This document shows positions 35,589 through 46,885 of a stretch of 64,000 bases of DNA, one piece after another. The DNA lies in contig JAKOON010000013.1 in the NCBI GenBank assembly GCA_022577435.1, positions 347,001-411,000 on the forward strand. Direction: 5' to 3'. Position numbers and translations under genes: made by a program. The notes beneath the pieces are model-generated. The model searched no databases, was not told the origin of the DNA, and saw only the letters and a program-made list of their open reading frames with translations. The stretch's first letter is position 1; each line of letters begins with the position of its first letter. The stretch is from Embiotoca jacksoni. Lineage: Eukaryota; Chordata; Actinopteri; Embiotocidae.

Positions 35589-35940
35589 GAATCTGATCGG
35601 AAACCTGGCGATACTACGTCCCGCCCACCAACTGTCAATCAAACAGACACGCCCCCAAAAACAGGTCTTCTTGAATCTTCTTTTCTAATGAATGAGGGAT
35701 TATTTTCAGATGGACCTCCAGAAAACTAATAAGAAGGAGTGACTTTAGCTAACAACACCGAGATAACTGATGGACACATTTTATTCACTTTGGATTTGAT
35801 GAGAGAAGTTGAATGGGAGTCTATGGAGCCGGAGGCTTTTTGGAGCCGACCTCTAGTGGCACTCGCTGGTATTGCAGCTGAAGACACTTCTGGATCGGAA
35901 CCATTTTACAGACCTGGAAGCTACGAACACTTTTATATCC
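35589..35940 (+). repeat. Dispersed repeat R1, copy 6
   Basis: Plus-strand copy starting at ATCTGATCGGAAACCTGG, with a deletion before TGTCAATCAAACAGACACGC. It carries the full downstream half to GGAAGCTACGAACACTTTTA. Confidence 0.9.
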
Positions 35941-36651
35941 AGTCTGTGATTTAGCCTAAATAAAATACGGTCTCTAGCCGAACGACAAATGTTTAAAACT
36001 TGCTTGACGTGTGTTTATTATTATTGTTATGAACCAGCGGTTCACTTATATCTGTTGGGTGCATCGAGAAAAGCTGCAGCAAATATACTTCTACCATAAT
36101 TTCAAGAAACAAGAGGTTTCTTTTGCCTCAGAGTTGACAGGAGTTGTTCAAATGATTTTTTTAAATCCTTAATCTATTCACTAAGTTTATAACTATATCA
36201 ACCTCATTTAACTTTCCGGTTATTGACTCACAAATGCGTTTTTTAGAAATAAAAGTCTCTCCGTTCCTCAGACTGAGACCCTTGTGATTTCTCTATTGTC
36301 CTTTTTTTCTTGTCTGTGTCAACCTTGTCCTCCCTGCGTCCCACCGTCTCCCTCTGGGTGTCTCACTGGACTGATGCTTGACAGGAATCGGAGGACAAAG
36401 CTGGAAAACTCAGCTGCATTGACCCGGAGTGGATCTCCGATACTTTGATCCTCTCTGTCTTTGAAACCATCCACCCCACTGAGATGGACTCGCCTGCCCC
36501 CCCCCCCCCTCCCCCACTCCTTTATCTGTCTGCTCGTTGACTTTCAGTCAGATACTCAGTGGTGTTTATACACAGGAAACTCATGTATTCACTATGTGGA
36601 CATGATGGTTTGAGAATGTTAAGTCACTCATCGTGAGCTTCAAAAGATATG

Positions 36652-36885
36652 TGTTTGATTGACAGGCCTGTGGTGCAGTCAGGTTACAGCTATCGGTGGG
36701 CGGGACGTAGTATCGTCAGGTTTCCAATCGGATCGGTCAGATCCACCGCTGGCTCCTCCCCCAGCTCGTCCAAATATGGTCACTTCCTGCTCCAAACCGC
36801 TCCGAACTAGCAAAGATGGTGACGGACAGAATCTGAACTGGAGGATTCATAACGTTCACAAACCAACGATGACATCACTGATGAC
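36652..36885 (-). repeat. Dispersed repeat R1, copy 7 (upstream half only)
   Basis: Minus-strand copy with only the upstream half, from TTGATTGACAGGCCTGTGG to the CAAACCAACGATGACATCAC end. It lies 0.7 kb from copy 6, facing the opposite way. Confidence 0.88.
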
Positions 36886-37673
36886 ATCACTGCTGGTTTG
36901 TCTTGTTCTAAAACGTGATATCTGCTAATATAAAAAGGGAGAAAAAAACTGCTATTAATGTGATTTTGCAGAACAGTTGTACAAATAAGAAGCTCTTCCT
37001 GAATTTACAAACTGGATCAGACACATTTAAAAAAAATCAGCAAAGGGAAGTGGAGGCAGGGTCAGGTCGCTGTAGGAACATAAATCACTGCTATTTTCTA
37101 CGTCTCCAAAGCATGTGCACTGACCGTTTGGCCGTATTCTTCCACATACTTCTCACAGATATTTAGATTTTGAGTTGCAGGTAATTTAGAGACGTTTTAC
37201 AAACTTCAGTCTGTAAACAAGAGTGAGGAAATGAAAGGCTTCCTGGTCAGGATCAAACCTGGATCTCACATGTGAACATCAAAGCAGTCGTAGTTGTGTG
37301 TCATGTTTTTTTTGTTTTTTTCTCTAAATCAGTGCCTCACGGATCCATTAATATTTGAATATCAACGTGTTTCTGTTTGACCGACTTTGAATTTCCTTTC
37401 TGTGTCGGAACAGCCGCTGCTCAGCTCTTTTTTTATGTTTACTATCACACTGGATCCTAAACAGGATCCCCCCCCCCCCCCCGCCCTCACCTCCCCCCGC
37501 ACCTCCGTTCAGCCAGGCTTTGATGTTTAGGAGTGCAGGAGGTTTGTCACCAGGTTAGCGAGCGGGCTCCTCCCCTCACAGATGTTTTCCAGCTGCAGTC
37601 CCAGTTTTGCACATCGATATGCGTTCCTGGGGAATTTTGTCTCCTACTAATGACCCCATTAGTCTACCAGGAG

Positions 37674-37674
<1 letters not shown>

Positions 37675-37737
<63 letters not shown>
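37675..37737. repeat. (TG)n microsatellite
   Basis: TG run of about 63 bp. Confidence 0.97.
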
Positions 37738-37739
<2 letters not shown>

Positions 37740-39589
37740 ATGATGCGTCAACTCACCTGACAAAACAATCACATTAACGCGCCCGGTCGCCACGGCAGCA
37801 AACGAGCGCTTGCACTCACCTGCAGCATAAGTTGATTACTTTTGACCAATTTAATTTTGCAAATGAAGATGTGTGTGTTCACCTGGAAAAAAAATCAACA
37901 CAATTATGACGGCAATTTGTCAGAGGAATATATTCAGATGTCATATCAGAAAAAGTTTTCTTTAATTTCCGTGAACTTTTCCCGTCTTGGTGAACTCTTT
38001 CATTGGACGTGGTTTTCAGTCGGAGAACTTGCTGATCGACGTGTACGATGACTGGAGGTTTTTGTGTTCGTTTGTTTTGTCGTCAAAGTGAAAATGTTGA
38101 CAGTCCTGTTGCCTTTTTCTCGGCCTGAAGTCGTCCCTGTGAGCTTTAAGGTTATTGACAGCTGTCTGATCACAGCAGATTCAGTCTGTCATTTCTTTAA
38201 CTGATCTGCCTCTTGTTTTGTTTTTTTTCCCAGTTTCTTCTTTTATTTGTCACCTGTCAATCATTTCGTAACTTTTTCACTTTCTTGTTTATATTTTCTG
38301 GCTGCGGGACATTTAAGCTCAAGTCCTCCTGCAGTTTGTAATGTGCAACATGACTTTTTAATGCTGATTAGACTTTTCAGTTTTTAATCACCTATAAATG
38401 AAACATCACTACATTTCTTCTTTGACTGTTCAGGCAATAAGTATTTCTGACTAATTTTTATTTTATAATGAAGCTACATACTTAACATGTGCAAAACAAT
38501 ATGCACAAAACAATACAAACCATCCCAAATACCACGAAAAAGTATTGATTATGTATATTAGGAGACTGGAACTTCTGCATGTCTTATAACACAAAACAAC
38601 CAAACCAATCTAGCAACTGATTATTTGAAAGGCTGCACTAAACATTGTTTACCGACAAGATTATGTTTATGATTTATAAGCTCGTAAAATCTATGAACAT
38701 TTTACAGAAGAGTTACAATAATTATTATCTTACTTGTTAACTTAACTGAAACTAAAACATCTGGATGTCTGTTTTGGACTTTTGGGGTTCTGTTAGGAAT
38801 GAATCATTAGTTGTTTGTTGGCCTTAACATCCTGTCAAAAATAAAGATGTCGAGTCTGAAGAATGCTAAAAGAAGGCAAAACAATATCTACAGTGTTATT
38901 TTAGGTCAAAGATTTTAAAAACTGAGGACACGACCCCAGTGGCTGAAAGGCCATACAAGTAAAGTGGTAAATGTTTGTATGGAGGTGTGTTTACTCCTGA
39001 AACGCACAAATAACCTGCAACAATCACTCCTGGCATTTGGACGAGAACCACAAATTAGCATGAAGAGCGACAGAAAGCCAAACCGAGCTCACGCCGTAGC
39101 CAGAACAAACACCTCCAGCAGCCGAGCCAGGGAGGAAACAAAGAGGCGTAATGAACCTCAGTCCAACAGACCAGGTGCTGCGAGCCAATCACCTTCCCTC
39201 CAATCTTTGTGGATGAACAGAGCACATAACTGCTCGGCTGCCACGTTTCGACTGCACGGCTCGCTGTGTCAGAACTTTGCAAAAAATATGTGTGCGTGAG
39301 CGCACAGGTGCGCGCACACTTCGACGCAGAAACTTGTGGAGTCACGTACGCACACGAGGCCACGACACGCCGAGCGGCTGTGTAATCGGCTTTCCCCCTT
39401 TTCCACCCACCGACAAAAATCCCAAGAATCACTTGAGTGTGAAATGCTGAAAACATCCCGCTTCCAAATCATATCGAGAGCGCGGCAGATTCCCTCCACT
39501 GTTTGCCTGTTTTGTTTATTTGGCTTCTGCACGCCGGCAGATTGAGCGCCCGTCGTAATGACCGTGCATTGTCGGGCCCCGTGATTGTC

Positions 39590-39652
39590 GGGGCGGTGGG
39601 GGACGGGGGACGGGGGACGGGGGGAGGAAGAGGAGGGCGGGGGGCGGGGGAG
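39590..39652 (+). repeat. G-rich (GGGGGAC)n stretch
   Basis: GGGGCGGTGGGGGACGGGGG with further GACGGGGG units and GGGCGGGGGGCGGGGG. At least six G runs on the plus (atrnl1 sense) strand give strong G-quadruplex potential in DNA and pre-mRNA. Confidence 0.85.
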
Positions 39653-40289
39653 TGGACGAAAGAGCTGCCACGACTCCGAATCCACATTAAACAACAGCGC
39701 AACTGCCAAGGTACCACAACGCTCCGAGGCATGTGATGCGTCCGGCTGCTCTCCGTGAAGAATCAAACAGCACACACAAGTTGTTTAGTAGAGAGGGAGA
39801 AAAAAAAGAGAAACAAGAATGGAGACAGACAGAGACAGGATGGAGGGAGATGCGCTTGAGCGACCTCGGCGTTATCCCCGTTGTCTGAAGCCAGACAACA
39901 ACCGGCCAGAGAGACACGGACAAAACGTTTCCTGGATGTCGTGATTAGCAGCCCGCTGGTGGGAGGACAATTCTCCACCTGCCACACACGTTGAGGCAAA
40001 GTGGGGCTTTCACTTGTTTTTACTTCCTCCACAGTCTCAGTTCTCCTCCTGGCTTTTTCTTCGGCTCTCAATAATAGTTCAATATTGAAAATGGTGAATG
40101 TAACAGTTTTCAAAACCTCTTTTATTAAAGGAATACAACGAGATCAAATGTTTGATTGCTCTGAATCAATGAAACCCGGGTGGGCCCATCCTGTGGCTTT
40201 CCAAACTTTTAACTGAGCCTGTTATAACACAACAATTTCTTTATAAGAACTACACAAAATGTGAAGAGAAAAAAAAAATATTCAAAGAA

Positions 40290-40400
40290 GGTTTAACGGT
40301 GTTAAAAATTAGTCATGACCGCTATAAACACAAAACAAAAAGGGGCCTACAATAGAGCCTTGTGGAACTCCACACTTTATCAAAACTCTTCAGAACACAT
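40290..40400 (-). pseudogene. LINE reverse-transcriptase remnant
   Basis: The minus strand reads IKCGVPQGSIVGPFLF, the conserved GVPQGS-LGP-LF block of non-LTR retrotransposon reverse transcriptase. No other domain is intact nearby. Dead fragment in the last atrnl1 intron. Confidence 0.65.
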
Positions 40401-41118
40401 TTTTTAACGTGACTTCAAATCTAATTGTAAAAAAAAAAAAATGCTTATTGCACATATTTTTATGTTAGAAATTATGCATGTTTAGTGTTTTACTTAAGTT
40501 CATTGAAGACTTTCCTTTTGTGGTTTTGCAGGTCCTCCCCAAAGCAATTTTTTTTTTAATTAAAAATCTACAAATTTTTTTGCCATGATTTTTATCAAAT
40601 CTGTGTAAAAATGTTCCAAAAAGTGGGAAAAGCTACAGCATTAAATAAACAAACAAAACCCTAAAAGCCAAAAAAACAAAAACTTGATAAAGAAGGGAAA
40701 AGTCATTCAGTTAATTTGATGCTCTGCACAATGATTCTGTTAAAGTGGTGTCCGAAATGACTTCACACCGTTTCTCCTTTACCAGTGCAACTAATTCTTC
40801 TCCTTTTAAAATGGTTATATAATCAGTTGTGTCTTGACGTGGTCGTGTACCTAAAAATCAAAAGAAGGCTCCCGATAAAACCTCACGGAACAAATATTCA
40901 GAAGCAGGAAAATATCCCGTATTTGAACAACAAAGATCGTGTATTAAAAAGTGCCCGCTCAGCAGGTGGTCGTTGGTGAGCTTCGGTTGGAGCCGTATCA
41001 TCTCGCTGCAGTAACCTTTGTGTCACCTCAGCAGTGCCGCCCGTGGTGAAATGAAAGCATTTGTAGCGCTACCTGCCTCTGAGCTCCTGTTAACCCTCTG
41101 TTCTCTCCGGGGTTCCAG

Positions 41119-41240
41119 GTATCGCTATCGCCAGCGCCCTGGTGGACACGTCCCAACAGCGAGCGGCGGACTTCAAAGAGAGAGGCCTGGGCCTGAAGCA
41201 CCGCAAACACACCGTGCACCATCAGGGCACCTGCGTATGA
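41119..41240 (+). CDS. atrnl1: atrnl1 last coding exon, C-terminus
   Basis: After GGTTCCAG the exon completes a Gly codon and reads IAIASALVDTSQQ, then RKHTVHHQGTCV and TGA. The preceding PPPGQSG joins IAIASAL as in attractin-family tails. The final GTCV ending fits ATRNL1 (ATRN ends in Ile). The middle (RAADFKERGLGLKH) is divergent and basic. The exon adds 39 residues. Position next to gfra1 supports atrnl1. Whether the species has a second paralogue cannot be told from this window. Confidence 0.95.
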
Positions 41241-42785
41241 ACTTCAACCAGCGGACGACGGATCCACCGGAGATATTCTTAATGCAGTTTAGACGCGGGG
41301 AAAATATTGTAATATTGTTGGATCTGGATGATGTTTCATCCTGCGGACGGAAAGTGTGTCTCCTGTCTGAGAATGGTACTTTCCCTCAGATAGAAGACTT
41401 CTTCATCATGTTTATCGTGATGAGCCAGGAAACAAAAAAATAAAAAAATAAATAAAAGGAAAACTTTTTTTGCAGACTGACAACAAGAATGTGATTCTCC
41501 ACCACAGCTTCAGTCAGCAATTCTGGCCGGCTTTGGTTTTTTTCCCATTTTCATGCCACGAGTCTCGGACGGCTCTGTCACGCCGTCTGACATATTGACA
41601 GAGAAAAAAACAAAAAAACAACAACTTGTTTTTCCACCAGTAAACCAAACTTAAACGGCTTTTTAGCTTCGGAGGAAGATATCGAGCCGGAAATGAAGTC
41701 CTCCGGATTTACAAACCCGCCCTGACTTTCTCGGAGATAAAAACAACCACAAACGTTAACGAGATCAATGCCAGCCTCTTGCGGCGGGCGGGTAAAAAAG
41801 ATTTGCTTCTCTGAAGGAAAAACAGTTTCATCTTGGAAGGTTTTTGCTACGAACATCATCCGTGTATAACTGTTGAAACTTTTATGAAATACGTGATTTT
41901 TTTTTTTTTTTTTTTTTCCCTGCGCCGACGTTTGGAGTTATAAATTTTGATATCGTGCTCAGGTCCTCTGCGATGGAAAAGGGTCCGCTATGTGTAGCTG
42001 CGGGCCTTCTGTACATCTCTATATGCACTACAAGTGAGATGCTTTGCCCGTACATTCGGACCCTCTGTGGGATTATATTATGCAACTGATCACCCAGACG
42101 TCATGTTTTATTTCTGGGGCCGCCGTGTAACCTCAAGGTCGGTATCATCGAACACCAACTACTGACGCTGTTCATGTATTCATCTTTATTCATTACTGTG
42201 AAAGCTCCGGCATACACCTTCTTCTCATGACCTCCAGTAAATATCACACCTGTTTATTTGTGACATATCTCAATATGGAATATTTATTAATTATGCAAAT
42301 TAGCAGTTAATAATTTTGTAGATTTTACACATGCACTAAGTTTTTTGCATTTTTTTTTTTTTGGACTAAATATATGATTTTATAAAGAAAGTCTGCAGTA
42401 TTTCCCCCCTCCTTTTATTGTTGGTTTTTCACTTGTACCCTCAGTGTCTTCACTCATTTCTAAATAATCTATATTTTATGCAAATCATAGCGAGTTTTCG
42501 TTTGATGTCCAGATGTTTTGTCGCCTCCTCACCAGTTAAACCTCCATTTTAATGTTGTAAAGTCACTTTTTATGAACTGCACACACACACAGTGAAGTTC
42601 TGTCTCCATGCACATGTATACTGTCTTATGTATTGAGCCCGGCTGTTTGTACATTCAGGGCGTTTTGTCTCGTCATGTCATTTTTGCACCAGTTTGTTTG
42701 CTGAGACTTCGATTAACAAAAGGGCAGCTCACCATAAAAATCTGTACATTTACAATTAAAAAAGGTTTTTGATGCCTCTTCATAC
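41241..42785 (+). other. atrnl1: Probable atrnl1 3' untranslated region
   Basis: AT-rich sequence after the TGA stop with no long open frame of interest. An early AATAAA cluster (about 41435-41456, in AAAAAAATAAATAAAAGG) could give a short 3'UTR. A later ATTAAA at 42755 followed by a GTTTTTGATG-like element could give a long one. The boundary is inferred. Confidence 0.45.
42755..42760 (+). terminator. Candidate atrnl1 polyadenylation signal (ATTAAA)
   Basis: ATTAAA within TACAATTAAAAAAGG, followed by the U/GU-rich GGTTTTTGATG. ATTAAA is the second commonest vertebrate signal. Use is unproven. Confidence 0.4.
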
Positions 42786-43264
42786 GGTAATTGGATCTGA
42801 TGTGCTGTGTGCGTTCTTCCCTCCGCTGTTGTCGGAAACCGTATCGATCGGTGTTCTCAGGCTGTCGACGGGGTCAGGTGACGAGAGCAGCCCACGCGTT
42901 CGACTCGGCCATCCGACCCGGCCGCTCGGGTTACGCAACGACCTGCCCAGCTTCCTGAAATCCAAAAGAAAAAACATTTGAGCACATTATGTGTTAATGT
43001 TACAGGTTGTCTATCATAACTAATTATTACTGTCCACATGATACTTAACTGTTACAACCTCCTGACCTGCAGGTCAAAAATGTCTCCTCAATGTTGGTCC
43101 ATCAAATCAACTCCTCTACAGCGTCCAACAGCAGAGAGCTGGAGACAGATTGCAATATTCTGGATGTCAGACTGAACTTAACGATGTATTTCCAATATGA
43201 CCTCTTTATTAGCTGCACAATCTGATGCAAAACAACAGTACTGTTAAAGAATCTGCTCTTATGA

Positions 43265-43600
43265 TGCATCTGATGTTAAAGTTTAGAAACTGAGGAGACC
43301 AGTTTGCTGGAGTTTTGAAAGTGAGATGTGGTCCCATTCTTGCCATGCTGTTGTAATTACGTGTAGAATGTGGTTTGACATTATTTTGCCGAAATAAGAA
43401 AAACCTTCCCTGAAAAACAAAGTTGTCTGGATGGCGGCATACGTTGCTCCAAAACCTGAATATATCATTCAACATTAATGTTTCCCTCCCGGATGTGCAA
43501 GCTAGTCATGCCGTGTGCACTAATGCATCCCTGGACCATCACGGACGCTGGCTTTTTAACTGAGCGCCGATAACAAGCTGGATGGTCCCTCTTCCTCTTC
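43265..43600. mobile_element. DNA-transposon-like repeat R2, copy 2
   Basis: Matches R2 copy 1 in parts: GCTGGAGTTTTGAAAGTGAG, TGGTCCCATTCTTGCC and GATAACAAGCTGGATGGTCC. It also has an internal stretch (GCACTAATGCATCCCTGGAC) missing from copy 1. Both copies look like independent deletions of a longer element. No terminal motif is visible here. Confidence 0.6.
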
Positions 43601-45268
43601 AGTTAGAATTGCTGTTACTGAATTGCATTGGATTGTAGAGGAGTAACTAATGAAATTGCCAACAAATGAATTTGTTGTTCCGTTAGCTTTTGCATCACTT
43701 CCTGAAAAGTTGATATTAACTTCGTAAAAAGTCTTCTTTACACTCTCTCGTTCCGGCTCTTCACTTATTTGTCCCAGATATCCAGATGCAGTTTATAGAC
43801 GTACATATAAAACAAATCCCTGTACTTCATGTCTCTGAACGCTGCTGTAACGAACATGACCGAGGATGACGTCCTGAGTTATGAAGCAGCGGGTTTTGGA
43901 TTGTCCAGGTGATCGCAGCATCTTAAGAATTACACTCTTTTATGTAAATGTTCTTGTTTCCAGGGAGAAGCAGCGGTTTCGACGCTCAGCGTTTCAAAAC
44001 CCTTCACAGTCAGCGACGCGGCGGTAAATACAAAGCTGGGTAAACAACGCTTTCCCCGTCACCTAACCACCTGCGTATGTCTTCGTTTACCTTAAATTAG
44101 TGAGATTAGATTATATTTGTTCCATTTTCTGGAATGATCATGTCACATTCACGACTTACATCCCTAATCAACCTTCATTTTTGGGCAAACTATCAACAAA
44201 AAGGTCTAAATCTGAATCCTTTTTTTCACACCCTGTTTGTCTTCCTTCCTGTGAAAGTCTAGTTTGGAACTTGAAAGGCCTCTGAACATTACATGAGGTC
44301 AACGCTGCCGCTGTCGCCACCATTAGTGACCAGGAAGGAGATAAGTGCTCCTTTTTACGTTCTCAGCTCACTTTATTATTTATTTTTTTACCTCAAGATA
44401 AAAGACTGCAGTATTTAGCGTTAAGTGGACTGCTGGCATCTCGGCTGTTGTCGATACCTGCACGTCAGAGGCAGCAGGAAGTGGTGCACTTTCCCTTTTA
44501 TCCTGATCTAAGATGTTTTTAAACCAGTTCGGGGGATGAAAGGAGTTCTTTTTTTTTTTTTTAGGAGGAAAAGTCAATGCAAGAGGCTCAATACTTAACA
44601 ACAAAAACAACTAAATTACAAAGTGGGTAACAAGAAAAAGAAAGAAAGAGAAGCGGCCTCGTTAAATTAACGGCGTTCTGCTGCTATCGGACTGTTTGGA
44701 TAAACCCTGAACATCTGTTTGATCAGTCAATTAGTTTGTGGCAGGAAATTGAGACAAAGAGCCCGAAACACGAGTCCCACATGTTCACGTGTTTGGAAAC
44801 ACACCAACCGCTATTTCCCACGAATTATGTTTATGCGTGACAGTAACGGGTTCGGTTCAGGTTTAACGTCCTGAACGTCAAACAACCTCCACCATCATCT
44901 TCTTTTCACCTTAACTCAGTAGTTTCAGCTGCCATAAACATAAACGACACACAGGGAGTCTAAATCTGAAATATGTTGCACCATAAACAAGAAGAAACAA
45001 CATTTCCATTCAGGTGTCACACCGCCAACAGCTGCATAGACGGATCCGCGTTAGCCGACATTACATTACGTGTACATAATCAGTAGATAAACATGAGTAA
45101 ATATTTACTCCAAAACATTTGAAAAAGTGTCAATAAATTCACTTATATAACAACCAGACCAAGAGTTCGCTACACAAATATAAAAAATAAAAAAATAAAA
45201 AATGTAACCTGCGGGTGACGGTAAAGTTTTGGCTTCATTGTATAAAAGTAGACGTAGTGCCGAGGCCG

Positions 45269-45510
45269 ATGCTGAAGTGCGTTCAACTGCAGTACCACCG
45301 AGGGCCACTAGGTGTTGGCTCCATAGACTCCCATTCAACTAGTCTCATAAAATAAAAACTTCCACTATCGGTGGGCGGAGCATAGTTTCCTCAGGATTCC
45401 AATCAGATCATTTAGATCCACTGCTGGCTCCTCCCCCAGCTCGTCCAAATATGGTCACTTCCTGCTCCAAACCGCTCCAAACTAGCAAAGATGGCGACAG
45501 ACAGAATCTG
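45269..45510 (-). repeat. Dispersed repeat R1, copy 8 (internally deleted)
   Basis: Minus-strand, diverged copy. The downstream end (AGTACCACCGAGGGCCACTAG) jumps at about 45362 straight to the upstream half (ACTATCGGTGGGCGG), dropping about 160 bp. Confidence 0.85.
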
Positions 45511-46050
45511 AACTGGAGACTTTGCTGCTTGTGGTTTTACTAAAGCGATTACAAAAAGTGTCCTCTTTGTCCTTTTAAAGGCATGTTTAGTGATAAAAAT
45601 GTTCTTTTCCATTTCTCTTTCTCCTCTGTCTGCTTACGGTATCTTCACCCCCCCCCCCCCCCTCCCCGTCTCTCACCTCCCCCTTGTTCAGGACTCAGGG
45701 TCATCTGAGACACATCCCCGTGATTGATGCCCCATCCAGGCCTCAATCTTTATGCCATTACGGGGCCAATTGCGGCGGGTAATTTGGGCCACAGTCTGAG
45801 GACAAGTGACCGAGTCAGTCAGGACGGGGGAGGGAGGGGTTGGTGGACGTCAGCGCCTTCCCCCACGCAATCCCAGCATGCACTGCTCCGTCCATAAGTG
45901 GCCTTCTGAGCCAACAAAGCGTCCCCCTTCTTTTGTTTTTTTCTTCCCCTCCCACCACACAAAGGGCAGAGATGTGAAGGGTGAAAGCGAAGGACTGAAG
46001 CTATTGACGCGATGCATCAGCTCGATTATGTGAGTAGTAACCACTGTCAG

Positions 46051-46075
46051 CTGACCGGTCGAGGTGACCGGTCAG
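46051..46075. repeat. 10-bp perfect inverted repeat with 5-nt loop
   Basis: CTGACCGGTC, loop GAGGT, then GACCGGTCAG. Each arm also contains the palindrome ACCGGT. Confidence 0.9.
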
Positions 46076-46394
46076 ACTTTGTTTTCCACTCCGGTGGAAA
46101 TGTTCTGTAATCTGGCCTCCATCTTATTCTATTTTAGGACTTCAGTGCGGCTCTCTGGCTGATGGATGTTATATGAGTCACTGATTTACATTTTTTTAAA
46201 GCTTTTGTTTTACAAAAAAAAAAATTAACAATCCAAAAACTGAAGTTTGGTTAAAAAAGATAAACAAAAACATGTTATTCATACACACAGTGATATATAT
46301 TCATATTCACAAAGTTTTTGGATACATTTAGTTTTTATCTTATGACATTATTTTTATGGCCGTCTTTACTGAGGAAGTTTTAATTAATGTTCCA

Positions 46395-46770
46395 ATAGCA
46401 TCATTGAAAAAAGCTGTTTCAAATCAATTATGTGACCATCTGCACATGAACTGTGTGTTTGAAGATTTTCAGTCTGGATTTTAGAGGGCAGCATAACACA
46501 GAAAGTTCCCAAAGATCTTCTTACTGCTTCAGACAATAGACTCCTTTCTGTAGACATTAGTGCTGCAAGTTGACACCAGTGATCACAACAACACGTCAAT
46601 GATGACTCTTCCACTCACACAAGAGTCAGTCATGGAGTTCCACAGGGCTCTATGCTAGGGCCGATACTTTTTGATTCATATTAATAGGAAGCGCTGCGTT
46701 GATTTCTACTTTTATGCAAATGACACGCAGCTATATTTATCCAAAAATGAAACAAATCTCTTTGTCAGAC
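46395..46770 (+). pseudogene. L2-like LINE reverse-transcriptase remnant
   Basis: In shifting plus-strand frames: FEDFQSGF near 46460, GVPQGSMLGPILF near 46635 and FYFYANDTQLYLS near 46708. These match reverse-transcriptase blocks of L2/Rex-type non-LTR elements in the right order. Stops and frameshifts lie between them, and the catalytic YADD reads YAND. Dead copy. Confidence 0.75.
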
Positions 46771-46811
46771 TTCATTTGACCTGAACTGCCTCTGAACTTA
46801 ACTGTCTAACC

Positions 46812-46885
46812 CCGAAGCGACAACCGACGGTGACGTCACCCGTTGGTCTGTGAACGGCTGTTACGAAGCCTCGAGTTCGTCCTCG
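46812..46885 (+). repeat. Dispersed repeat R1 end fragment
   Basis: Only the outer upstream end is present: ACCGACGGTGACGTCACCCG followed by GTTACGAAGCCTCGAGTTCG, matching the start of copy 4. Confidence 0.7.

Larger units (their letters stand above)
28958..41118 (+). other. atrnl1: atrnl1 last intron, 12.2 kb
   Basis: The intron holds R1 copies (29975, 34189, 35589, 36652), CA/TG/TA tracts (31389, 31622, 32877, 37675), a perfect hairpin (30999-31034), an A27 run (about 33299-33325), several C or G homopolymers (about 33470-33490, 33645-33658, 33730, 36498, 37469), a G-rich tract (39590-39652) and a LINE remnant (about 40300). I recognise nothing in 29050-29950, 31700-32870, 37750-39550 or 39740-40290. 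A tRNA B-box-like motif at about 29660 does not fold. The acceptor is GGGGTTCCAG after CTCTGTTCTCTCC. Confidence 0.85.

Noticed and set aside
41119..41240. Assigning the plus-strand gene to attractin (atrn) instead of attractin-like 1
   Set aside because: AVPKPIA is somewhat ATRN-like, but ALEVG, the GTCV terminus and the gfra1 neighbour all favour atrnl1.
43963..44038. Exon-like segment after TTGTTTCCAG ending at a GTAAAC donor
   Set aside because: It lies between the two convergent genes, its translation matches nothing in either protein, and no partner exon was found.
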